DNA from: Actinomycetota bacterium
Lineage (GTDB): Bacteria > Acidobacteriota > Blastocatellia > Chloracidobacteriales > Chloracidobacteriaceae
Length of the DNA stretch: 6,843 bases
Assembly: GCA_013298335.1 (NCBI GenBank)
Contig: JAAFHI010000175.1
Coordinates: 1 to 6,843, forward strand
Reading direction: 5' to 3'
Under the pieces are notes generated by a model. The model was given only the letters and a program-made list of their open reading frames with translations, was not told the DNA's origin and searched no databases. Of the stretch, positions 1 through 5,614 are shown in pieces; the stretch's first letter is position 1, and each line of letters begins with the position of its first letter. Made by a program: the position numbers and the translations under genes.

Positions 1-2
1 AC

Positions 3-689
3 CGCGAAAATTTCCTCGGCATCGTCTCCGCCTTTCCCGAACTGGCGATGAAACTGTGCTACGTGTTCGCCAAGCGGCTCGAAGCGACCGTCAAGAACAT
101 GCGCAAGGAGCGCCAGCGGCAGTTGAGCGGGAATTTGAAGTTTTTCGACCTGCCGACGGTCATTCAGACGATCATCGGGTCGCGCATGACGGGGACGCTT
201 CGCGTGTTCGACACCTTCGGCGACCCGTTTTCCGAAATTTTCTTCGACGGCGGACATCTGTGCAGCGCGTCGCTCGGCCAGCTTGGCGGGGCGCAGGCGT
301 TTTACCAGTTGTTTCAGCCGCCGCCGACCGACGGGACGTTTGAATTCAAGGGCGGCGAGCGCGTGATGGGCACCGATGGCACGGTCTGCGACATTCTGCT
401 GCCCGGCATGACGATGCTGATGGAAGCCGTCCGCATGCAGGACGAACTGCGCGACCTCCAGGGGCGCATCTCGCGCGACACCGTCTATCGTCCGCTTCAG
501 GAAGAACTTCAATGGGAAGGCGAGGAAGAATTTCTCGTCGCCGCCAACGACGTCTGGTACCGGCTGCACACCCAGGTTTCCTCGGTCGAGGAACTGCTCG
601 ACCAGGTCCCCGCGTCATATTATGTCGTCTACTACGTGTTGTCGGTCCTGAACTCGACCGTCCAGATCGCCGCGCATCAGGGCGAGTGA
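3..689 (+). CDS. Cyclic-nucleotide-binding-like domain (tail) plus PATAN/DUF4388 regulator, 5' partial
   Basis: The frame is open to the left edge, so the gene starts upstream; 228 residues are visible. Residues 1-35 (FLGIVSAFPELA, then a helix with LAKRLEAT-like spacing, here FAKRLEATV) resemble the last helices of a CRP/FNR-type cyclic-nucleotide-binding domain. Residues about 40-118 fit PATAN/DUF4388: LSGNL, FDLPTVIQTI, TGTLRV, a strand ending in FFDGGHLCSASLG, GAQAFYQLF and GTFEF. The following LLPGMTMLMEAVRMQDEL matches the usual end of that domain. About 80 C-terminal residues are not assigned. PATAN domains are known from two-component and other signalling proteins and are thought to mediate protein contacts. 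No DNA-binding helix-turn-helix is visible, so a cytoplasmic signalling adaptor is more likely than a transcription factor. The internal ATG at 48 lies inside the conserved helix and is not the true start. The next gene begins 15 nt downstream, suggesting co-transcription. Confidence 0.8.
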   Translation, partial: RENFLGIVSAFPELAMKLCYVFAKRLEATVKNMRKERQRQLSGNLKFFDLPTVIQTIIGSRMTGTLRVFDTFGDPFSEIFFDGGHLCSASLGQLGGAQAFYQLFQPPPTDGTFEFKGGERVMGTDGTVCDILLPGMTMLMEAVRMQDELRDLQGRISRDTVYRPLQEELQWEGEEEFLVAANDVWYRLHTQVSSVEELLDQVPASYYVVYYVLSVLNSTVQIAAHQGE

Positions 690-704
690 AAAGAATCAAC
701 CGCT

Positions 705-1646
705 ATGGGAAAACGCATTCTCGTGACCGGAGGGGCCGGTTTCATCGGCAATCATCTCTGTGAACGGCTGCTCGCCGAGGGCAACGACGTCATCTGTCTC
801 GACAATTTCTTCACCGGACGCCGGTCAAACATCCGGCGGTTCGAAGGTCATCCGCATTTCGAATGGATTCGGCACGACGTCATCGAGCCGATCCGGCTGG
901 AAGTCGATCAGGTCTACCATCTGGCCTGCCCCGCGTCGCCGGTTCACTATCAGGCCAACCCGATCTGGACGATTAAAACCAGCGTCGACGGCACGATGAA
1001 CATGCTCGGCCTCGCCAAACGGGTGAAGGCGCGGCTGCTACTCGCCTCGACCTCGGAGATTTACGGCGACCCGCTGGTGCATCCGCAGACGGAGGACTAC
1101 TGGGGCAACGTCAATCCGATTGGCCCGCGCAGTTGCTACGACGAAGGGAAGCGAATTGCCGAAACGCTGGCCTTCGAGTACCACCGGCAGCACGCGGTCG
1201 ATGTCCGGGTCATCCGGATTTTTAATACCTATGGCCCGAACATGCTGGAACACGACGGTCGCGTGGTGAGCAATTTCATCTGCCAGGCGCTGCGCGGAAA
1301 TGACCTCACGATCTACGGCACGGGGGAGCAGACCCGGTCGTTCTGCTTCGTCTCCGACCTCGTCGAAGGCATGATGCGGATGATGAACAACGAGGCGGGC
1401 TTCGTCGGTCCGGTGAATCTCGGCAATCCCGGCGAATTCACCATGCTCGAACTGGCCGAAAAGGTCCTCGCCCAGACCGGTTCAGGGTCGAAGATTGTCT
1501 ACCGCGAACTGCCCGAGAACGACCCCAAGCGACGCAAACCCGATATTTCGCTCGCGATCGAGAAGCTCGGCTGGGAGCCGCGCATTCCGCTCGACGAGGG
1601 ACTGGCGAAGACCATCGCCTACTTCCGCGAGGAAATTGCGCGGTAA
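705..1646 (+). CDS. uxs: UDP-glucuronate decarboxylase (UDP-xylose synthase)
   Basis: This is a 313-residue extended short-chain dehydrogenase that converts UDP-glucuronate to UDP-xylose and CO2 using bound NAD+, in the cytoplasm. The N-terminal Rossmann motif GGAGFIG spans residues 9-15, and Asp33 (CLDNF) is placed to bind the NAD ribose. Thr116-Ser117-Glu118 ([10 protein letters not shown]) and Tyr145/Lys149 (SCYDEGK) form the catalytic region. The run [20 protein letters not shown] is highly characteristic of UXS rather than of GalE or Rml[13 protein letters not shown] (209-220) and DPKRRKPDI (273-281) are further UXS signatures; an Arg in the latter contacts substrate in the family. The length fits soluble bacterial and plant cytosolic UXS, without the membrane anchor of animal enzymes. 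No strong Shine-Dalgarno site precedes the ATG, but [14 protein letters not shown] starts are usual here. UDP-xylose probably feeds extracellular or capsular polysaccharide, although no glycosyltransferase is visible nearby. Confidence 0.95.
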   Translation: MGKRILVTGGAGFIGNHLCERLLAEGNDVICLDNFFTGRRSNIRRFEGHPHFEWIRHDVIEPIRLEVDQVYHLACPASPVHYQANPIWTIKTSVDGTMNMLGLAKRVKARLLLASTSEIYGDPLVHPQTEDYWGNVNPIGPRSCYDEGKRIAETLAFEYHRQHAVDVRVIRIFNTYGPNMLEHDGRVVSNFICQALRGNDLTIYGTGEQTRSFCFVSDLVEGMMRMMNNEAGFVGPVNLGNPGEFTMLELAEKVLAQTGSGSKIVYRELPENDPKRRKPDISLAIEKLGWEPRIPLDEGLAKTIAYFREEIAR

Positions 1647-1653
1647 TTTTTTT
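1625..1653 (+). terminator. Weak intrinsic-terminator-like hairpin at the end of uxs
   Basis: CCGCG (1625-1629) can pair perfectly with CGCGG (1639-1643) across a 9-nt loop. After TAA comes a run of seven T (1647-1653). The stem is only 5 bp, lies inside the last uxs codons, and is separated from the T run by the stop codon. It could be a weak terminator or attenuator between uxs and the dehydrogenase gene, or chance. Confidence 0.3.
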
Positions 1654-1656
1654 AGA

Positions 1657-1680
1657 ACACAAAGACACAGAGACACGAAG
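1657..1680 (+). repeat. Three-copy octamer tandem repeat
   Basis: Three consecutive 8-mers, ACACAAAG (1657-1664), ACACAGAG (1665-1672) and ACACGAAG (1673-1680), fill most of the 42-nt gap between uxs and the dehydrogenase gene. The last unit ends in AAG, the first half of the AAGGAG ribosome-binding site of the next gene. In my recollection, similar purine-rich CACAGAGA-type arrays are common between genes in several environmental phyla; this cannot be verified here. Confidence 0.75.
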
Positions 1681-1683
1681 GAG
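1678..1683 (+). promoter_or_regulatory. Shine-Dalgarno site AAGGAG that fixes the dehydrogenase start
   Basis: AAGGAG lies 5 nt upstream of the ATG at 1689, which is good spacing. A GTG at 1683 in the same frame overlaps the last base of this site, so it cannot be the start it serves. The ATG at 1689 is therefore preferred. The first three bases come from the last octamer repeat. Confidence 0.75.
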
Positions 1684-1688
1684 TGTTT

Positions 1689-2483
1689 ATGACTTCTTGG
1701 AACGGGAAGACCGTCCTTATCACCGGCGCATCGGTCGGCATCGGTGAATGTTTCGCCCGCCGGTTCGCGAAGGAAAAGGCGAACCTGATTCTCGTCGCGC
1801 GCCGCAAGGACAAGATGGAAGCCATCGCCGCCGACATCGCCAAGGCGCACGGCGTCACGGTGGACGTCATCGCCAAGGACCTCGGCAAGCCGGAAGCCGC
1901 GGGCGAACTCTTCGCCGAAACGGAAGAACTCGGGTTGAAGGTGGATGTACTCATCAACAACGCCGGATTCGGCATCGGCGGGACGTTCGCCGACTCGGCG
2001 CTCGACCGCAACCTCGAAATGCTCCAGCTCAACATTACGACGCTGGTCGAACTGACCCACCGCTACCTGCCGGGAATGATTGCCCGCAAGGACGGGGCCA
2101 TTATCAACGTCGCCTCGACGGCGGCGTTTCAGGCCGTGCCGTACCTCGGGGCGTACGCGGCGACGAAGGCGTTCGTGCTCAGTTTCTCGGAAGCCGTCTG
2201 GGACGAATGCCGCGACCAGGGCGTTCACGTCATGGCGCTCTGCCCCGGTGCGACCGCGACGGAGTTCTTCGACGTGGCCCAGGTGGGCGCGGGCGCGACG
2301 ACCAACATGCTCCGCAACGCGCAGACGCCCGAACAGGTCGTCGAAAACGCCATGCAGGGATTGCGGAGCAAAAACAGCGTGGTCGTCTCGGGTTTCGTCA
2401 ATTCGCTGATGTCGATTTCGTCGCGGTTCGTGCCGCGCGACCTCGCCACGCGCATCGCCGGAAGCATGATGAAGGGGAAGTAA
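1689..2483 (+). CDS. Classical short-chain dehydrogenase/reductase (SDR), NADP-type
   Basis: A 264-residue cytoplasmic oxidoreductase of the classical SDR family. It has the cofactor motif TGASVGIG (residues 12-19), Arg38-Arg39 after the second strand (typical of NADP preference), NNAG (90-93), Asn115, catalytic Ser143, Tyr156-x3-Lys160 (YAATK) and the PG turn at 186-187. All four catalytic residues are present and the length is normal. The sequence style (LINNAGFGIGGTF, PYLGAYAATKAFVLSFSEAV, PGATATEFF) resembles the broad DltE/YqjQ-like group, whose substrates are mostly unknown, so a substrate cannot be given. The C-terminal residues after about 235 (VNSLMSISSRFVPRDLATRI) could form an amphipathic or membrane-touching helix. 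The next gene starts 7 nt downstream. The start was chosen from the Shine-Dalgarno site at 1678-1683. Confidence 0.93.
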   Translation: MTSWNGKTVLITGASVGIGECFARRFAKEKANLILVARRKDKMEAIAADIAKAHGVTVDVIAKDLGKPEAAGELFAETEELGLKVDVLINNAGFGIGGTFADSALDRNLEMLQLNITTLVELTHRYLPGMIARKDGAIINVASTAAFQAVPYLGAYAATKAFVLSFSEAVWDECRDQGVHVMALCPGATATEFFDVAQVGAGATTNMLRNAQTPEQVVENAMQGLRSKNSVVVSGFVNSLMSISSRFVPRDLATRIAGSMMKGK

Positions 2484-2490
2484 GCGGTGC

Positions 2491-3015
2491 GTGAAGTACT
2501 ACAAGTACAATGACGACAACGACTTGATCGGCGAAAGCGGCATCCGCTACGTCGAGGCTCGGGAAGGCGTTGCGATTCGCGAAGTCACCGTATTTTCAAA
2601 ATTCCGCATCGGTTCGAATATCGCGTATCCCGGTCTGGGAATCGTTTTGGCGGAAGGCGCGTGCGACTACGATGGATGTTTTCCGGATGTGACTCCGATT
2701 ACGGCGGATGAGTTTGAGCGCGAGTGGGCGTCGCATCTTGAAGCCGACGCGGGGCGCTGGGGATTCTTGAAGGCTGCGTTTGAAATCGGTCGGTCAGTGA
2801 CTGGACGCATTCGGTGGTTTCTCCCGATGGGTGTCATTGTTGATTTCGGTGACGGAGTGCTCGGCGTCGCCGACGGTGATGAATGCCGGAATTCGTTTGA
2901 ACCGGGGTACTTGGAATCCGGCCATCAGGTTGAGGTCGTCGTTGATGGGTATGACGAGACCTTTCACTGGCTGGTACTTTCGTCGCCGCGAGTCTCGGAA
3001 AATAGGTCTCAATAG
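2491..3015 (+). CDS. Unrecognised protein with probable C-terminal S1/OB-fold domain
   Basis: A 174-residue protein starting at GTG, 7 nt after the dehydrogenase stop; a G-rich stretch at 2471-2477 is a distant candidate ribosome-binding site. Residues about 98-164 follow the S1 RNA-binding pattern: IGRSVTGRIRWF, then PMGVIVDFGDGVLGVAD, then a Pro-Gly-x-Leu-x-x-Gly step, QVEVVVDGYD and a final LVLS. This suggests a five-stranded OB fold that could bind RNA or another ligand. The N-terminal half (KYYKYNDDNDLIGESGIRYVE, a Tyr-Pro-Gly-Leu-Gly turn, LAEGACDYD, an ITADEFEREW helix) is not assigned to any family I can name with confidence. There is no signal peptide or membrane segment. Many codons end in T or A (GTT, TTT, GAT), unlike the GTC/GCC/CTC-rich neighbours. 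This suggests a different history or low expression. The S1 call is by pattern, not search. Confidence 0.65.
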   Translation: MKYYKYNDDNDLIGESGIRYVEAREGVAIREVTVFSKFRIGSNIAYPGLGIVLAEGACDYDGCFPDVTPITADEFEREWASHLEADAGRWGFLKAAFEIGRSVTGRIRWFLPMGVIVDFGDGVLGVADGDECRNSFEPGYLESGHQVEVVVDGYDETFHWLVLSSPRVSENRSQ

Positions 3016-3192
3016 TCCCAAAATCGTCAGGGTCGGGCTTTTTCGGGAAACGGTTGGGGTGGGTGAAAGCAGTATCTTGACAGTCCGGCGCGGATGCACA
3101 AGGATGCCGCCTCCCGTTTCCTCCACGGTCTTCAAAAGTCTCAAATACAACAGGTTCGAAGCTCTTCTCGGATCCCTACGGAGCAGCCTTCC
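3016..3192 (+). other. Intergenic leader upstream of glgC
   Basis: These 177 nt separate the S1-like gene from glgC, much longer than most other gaps here, so a glgC promoter probably lies within. A perfect TTGACA occurs at 3077-3082, but the best hexamer at 17-nt spacing (AAGGAT, 3100-3105) matches a sigma-70 -10 box at only three positions. No convincing operator, riboswitch or terminator was found. Confidence 0.3.
3180..3183 (+). promoter_or_regulatory. Shine-Dalgarno site GGAG for glgC
   Basis: GGAG lies 9 nt before the ATG at 3193, giving a 429-residue GlgC that begins just before the conserved [13 protein letters not shown]. It supports this start over the ATG at 3094, which would add 33 non-conserved residues, and over the in-frame ATG at 3205, which would be too far away. 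Confidence 0.6.
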
Positions 3193-4482
3193 ATGATCAA
3201 TGAAATGGACAACGTTCTGGCCGTCATTCTTGGCGGTGGCAAGGGTACGCGACTTTTTCCTCTAACCAAGGAGCGGTCCAAGCCGGCCGTGCCGCTGGGA
3301 GGGAAATACCGCCTGATCGACATTCCGGTCAGCAACTGCATCAATTCGGGGATCGTCCGCATTCATGTTCTGACGCAGTTCAATTCCGCCTCGCTCAACC
3401 GGCACATCTCCCGGACGTACCGTTTCAGCCAGTTCGCCAACGGATTCGTGGAAATTCTCGCCGCCGAGCAGACTCCGGACAGTCCCGACTGGTTTCAGGG
3501 GACGGCGGACGCGGTCCGGCAAAATTTTCGCCACATCAAGAGCACGCATGCCTCGACGATCCTGATTCTGTCGGGCGACCACCTCTACCGGATGGACTAT
3601 CAGAAGTTCATCCGCCGCCATCGCGAAAGCGGGGCCGACATCACCGTCGCGGTGACGGCGATTCCGCCCGACGAAGCCTCGGAATTCGGGCTGCTCAAGG
3701 TGGATGACGAGGGCCGCGTGGTCGAATTCCGCGAAAAACCGAAGGGCGAAGTGCTCGAAACGATGCGGGTCGATACCTCGGTGCTCGGTCTCGAGGGCGA
3801 GGAAGCCATGCGGCGTCCGTTTCTGGCCTCGATGGGCATTTACGTGTTCTCGCTCGACGTGCTCGAAAAGCTGCTCGAAACGCCCTCGTGGGTGGATTTC
3901 GGCAAGGAAGTCATTCCGTCGGCGATCAACGACCACAAGGTCAACGCCTACCTTTACAACGGGTACTGGGAAGACATCGGAACCATCAGCGCGTTTTTCC
4001 GCGCGAACATGGAACTGACCGACGTGCTGCCGCGCTTCAACTTCTTCGACATGGAGTCGCCGATCTACACGCGGCCCCGGTTTCTACCCGGCACGAAGGT
4101 CCGCAACGCCCAGATCATCAATTCAATCGTCTCCGAAGGCTGCATCATCAACGAATCCACCATCCGGCGGTCGATCATCGGCATTCGCAGCCGAATCGAG
4201 AGCGGGACGAATTTCGATCATGTCCTGATGATGGGGGCCGACGAGTATGAATCGCTCGACGAGCTCCGTCAGAACCGCGAAATCGGTCGCCCCGACATCG
4301 GCGTCGGGAAGTTCTGCACCATCCGCAACGCGATCATCGACAAGGGCGTCCGCATCGGAAACAACGTCCGGCTGCTCAATGAAAACGGCATTCAGGAAGC
4401 CGACGGCGACTTTTTCTGCATTCGCGACGGCATCATCATCATTCCGAAGGACGCCGTCGTGCCCGACAACACCGCCGTGTGA
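3193..4482 (+). CDS. glgC: Glucose-1-phosphate adenylyltransferase (ADP-glucose pyrophosphorylase)
   Basis: The enzyme makes ADP-glucose and pyrophosphate from ATP and glucose-1-phosphate, the committed step of bacterial glycogen synthesis, in the cytoplasm. At 429 residues it has the usual length. The nucleotidyltransferase domain shows [12 protein letters not shown] (14-25), [14 protein letters not shown] (30-43), WFQGTADAV (100-108), [10 protein letters not shown] (127-136), FREKP (179-183, sugar-phosphate lysine region) and YWEDIGT (258-264). From about residue 295, the isoleucine-rich hexapeptide pattern ([37 protein letters not shown]) is the C-terminal left-handed beta-helix. The wording ([23 protein letters not shown]) is closer to cyanobacterial/plant enzymes than to E. 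coli GlgC. Lys384 (IIDK) and Lys419 (IIIIPKD) sit where those enzymes have activator-binding lysines, so control by 3-phosphoglycerate or a related metabolite is possible (inference). No other glycogen gene is in the window. Confidence 0.96.
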   Translation: MINEMDNVLAVILGGGKGTRLFPLTKERSKPAVPLGGKYRLIDIPVSNCINSGIVRIHVLTQFNSASLNRHISRTYRFSQFANGFVEILAAEQTPDSPDWFQGTADAVRQNFRHIKSTHASTILILSGDHLYRMDYQKFIRRHRESGADITVAVTAIPPDEASEFGLLKVDDEGRVVEFREKPKGEVLETMRVDTSVLGLEGEEAMRRPFLASMGIYVFSLDVLEKLLETPSWVDFGKEVIPSAINDHKVNAYLYNGYWEDIGTISAFFRANMELTDVLPRFNFFDMESPIYTRPRFLPGTKVRNAQIINSIVSEGCIINESTIRRSIIGIRSRIESGTNFDHVLMMGADEYESLDELRQNREIGRPDIGVGKFCTIRNAIIDKGVRIGNNVRLLNENGIQEADGDFFCIRDGIIIIPKDAVVPDNTAV

Positions 4483-4515
4483 GGAATTGAGAATTCAGAA
4501 TTGAGAATGGAGAAT
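4481..4515 (+). repeat. Heptamer tandem array, left arm (TGAGAAT type)
   Basis: Five consecutive 7-mers: GAGGAAT, TGAGAAT, TCAGAAT, TGAGAAT and GGAGAAT. The array begins inside the glgC stop codon (TGA, 4480-4482). Its unit is the reverse complement of the ATTCTCA unit in the array at 4631-4679, so the two arrays form an inverted pair. Confidence 0.85.
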
Positions 4516-4678
4516 GTGAACCTCCGCCCAATGCCTGCGAATTTCCGTGGGCATCCCGTTGAGCGGATTCAACTTCTCCCCGGCACGTGATTTCGATTCG
4601 AAAATCTTCAATCGAAAATCGAAAACCAGAATTCTCAATTCTCAACTCTCAATTCTCAATTCTCAATTCTCAACTCTT
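4483..4678. other. Composite repeat element filling the glgC-yihY gap
   Basis: The whole 196-nt gap consists of a left heptamer array, a 115-nt core (4516-4630) and a right heptamer array in inverted orientation. In RNA, the 28 nt at 4488-4515 could pair with the right array with about three mismatches, in more than one 7-nt register. The core holds a second inverted repeat (4589-4620) and no convincing gene. The layout resembles a small non-autonomous inverted-repeat element, but no target-site duplication or transposase-type terminal motif was recognised. No standard promoter or terminator can be pointed out. Confidence 0.5.
4589..4620. repeat. Short imperfect inverted repeat in the core
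   Basis: GATTTCGATT (4589-4598) pairs with AATCGAAAATC (4610-4620) with a single one-base bulge, across an 11-nt loop. The sequence also contains ATCGAAAATCGAAAA, a short direct repetition. It is AT-rich compared with the surroundings. It could be a hairpin within the element or simply degenerate repeat sequence. Confidence 0.5.
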
Positions 4679-4679
4679 A
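4631..4679 (+). repeat. Heptamer tandem array, right arm (ATTCTCA x7)
   Basis: Seven consecutive 7-mers: ATTCTCA, ATTCTCA, ACTCTCA, ATTCTCA, ATTCTCA, ATTCTCA and ACTCTTA. The last base of the seventh unit is the A of the ATG that starts the YihY gene. The array therefore replaces the region where a Shine-Dalgarno site would be. Confidence 0.92.
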
Positions 4680-5614
4680 TGCAGGCCCTGCGTCACCTTC
4701 CCAAATTACTGTGGAAAACGACCCTTGACGCGCTGGACAAGGACTGCATCGGCTACGCCAAGGAAGCCGCCTACTCGTTCATCCTGTCGTTTTTCCCGAT
4801 GTTGCTGTTTGCCGTCGCGGTTTTTGCCCGCGTCGGACGCGACAACATGTACGACATTCTGGAAACGTTGCGGCGCATTCTCCCCCCGGACAGCTACACG
4901 CTCGTCGAGAGTTACCTCAAGCAGTTGTTTCAGGGCGCGCCGAACAACCTGCTCTGGATCTCATTCCTCGTCCTGCTCCTCCCCGCAACCGGCCTGATTG
5001 CAACGTTTTCCCGTGCGCTCGACCGGATTTACTGCATCACGCCCCGGCGGTCGTTCTGGCGCGAACAGGGCATGAGTCTCGGAATGGTGTTCATCATTGG
5101 CGTTCCGCTGCTGCTCGTCACCGTCGCCGCCACCATCGGCGCGGCCATCGAGCGGGTCATCACCCGCTGGTCGCAGGGCCGGGTCGTTTTCAGCAGCGCG
5201 TGGGTCGCCGGACGCTGGGGCGTCATTTTCGCGATGGTGTTTCTGATTATGGTGCTGCTGTTGCGGATTGCGCCGAGTCGCGCGCCGCGATGGGCGCACA
5301 TCCTGCCCGGCGCGGTGCTCGGCACGCTGCTCTGGATCGTCTCGACGTTCGGGTTCGGCGTGTACGTGACGAACTTCGCCACCTACAACCGGATTTACGG
5401 CAGCATCGGCGCGGGCATCGTGCTGCTCATCTGGATGTATTTCACTTCGCTCGTTTTCCTGATCGGGGCCGTTTTCAACCGGCAGTACGCCCTGCTCGAA
5501 GCTGAACTGGCCCACGTCCCGCCGGTTTCGCCCTTCGAGGACGTCGCCAGTTCGCCCCTCCTCGCCGACGCGCCCGCCTGCGATCTTGAACCCACCGAAA
5601 CGAAAGTCCGATGA
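4679..5614 (+). CDS. YihY/BrkB-family inner-membrane protein
   Basis: A 311-residue polytopic membrane protein of the YihY/virulence factor BrkB family (once called RNase BN by mistake). Its biochemical role is not established; a transport function has been proposed. About six hydrophobic segments are visible: residues 31-50, 91-110, 133-155, 179-196, 206-228 and 243-266. Family hallmarks are [28 protein letters not shown] N-terminal wording (residues 17-40), [13 protein letters not shown] (106-118) and [25 protein letters not shown] (240-264). The tail (about 275-311) is acidic, proline/alanine-rich and probably cytoplasmic. The ATG at 4679 was chosen because conserved sequence begins soon after it; a longer in-frame start (GTG 4547) would only translate repeat DNA. 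There is no Shine-Dalgarno site, since seven pyrimidine-rich heptamers abut the ATG. The stop overlaps the next start (ATGA, 5611-5614). Confidence 0.9.
   Translation: MQALRHLPKLLWKTTLDALDKDCIGYAKEAAYSFILSFFPMLLFAVAVFARVGRDNMYDILETLRRILPPDSYTLVESYLKQLFQGAPNNLLWISFLVLLLPATGLIATFSRALDRIYCITPRRSFWREQGMSLGMVFIIGVPLLLVTVAATIGAAIERVITRWSQGRVVFSSAWVAGRWGVIFAMVFLIMVLLLRIAPSRAPRWAHILPGAVLGTLLWIVSTFGFGVYVTNFATYNRIYGSIGAGIVLLIWMYFTSLVFLIGAVFNRQYALLEAELAHVPPVSPFEDVASSPLLADAPACDLEPTETKVR

Noticed and set aside
1683..1688. GTG 1683 as dehydrogenase start
   Set aside because: It overlaps the AAGGAG ribosome-binding site; ATG 1689 has proper spacing.
1482..2228. 248-codon open frame on the minus strand
   Set aside because: It spans the end of uxs, the gap and most of the dehydrogenase in antisense. 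The composition is Arg/Gly/Ala-rich and no family motif is seen; it is a shadow of GC-rich genes.
3077..3105. Sigma-70 promoter with TTGACA for glgC
   Set aside because: The -35 hexamer is perfect, but the best -10 at standard spacing (AAGGAT) matches only three of six positions; kept only as a note in the intergenic entry.
3046..3121. Inverted repeat GGAAACGG / CCGTTTCC
   Set aside because: It is only 8 bp with 60 nt between arms and no T run; this is expected by chance at this length scale.
3094..3192. Longer GlgC starting at ATG 3094
   Set aside because: The added 33 residues do not resemble GlgC, while GGAG at 3180-3183 and the normal 429-residue length support ATG 3193.
3262..3936. 224-codon open frame on the minus strand within glgC
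   Set aside because: It is antisense to strongly conserved glgC motifs, has no recognised domain, and has His/Arg-rich shadow composition.
4507..4590. 27-codon open frame starting at ATG 4507
   Set aside because: It starts within a heptamer repeat, has no clear ribosome-binding site and shows no recognisable product.
4547..4678. Longer YihY protein starting at GTG 4547
   Set aside because: The extra 44 residues are mostly translated repeat DNA (ILNSQLS/ILNSQFS periodicity), the family begins near the ATG at 4679, and no ribosome-binding site supports GTG 4547.
4481..4679. CRISPR array
   Set aside because: The repeats are contiguous 7-mers with no unique spacers, and no cas genes are present.
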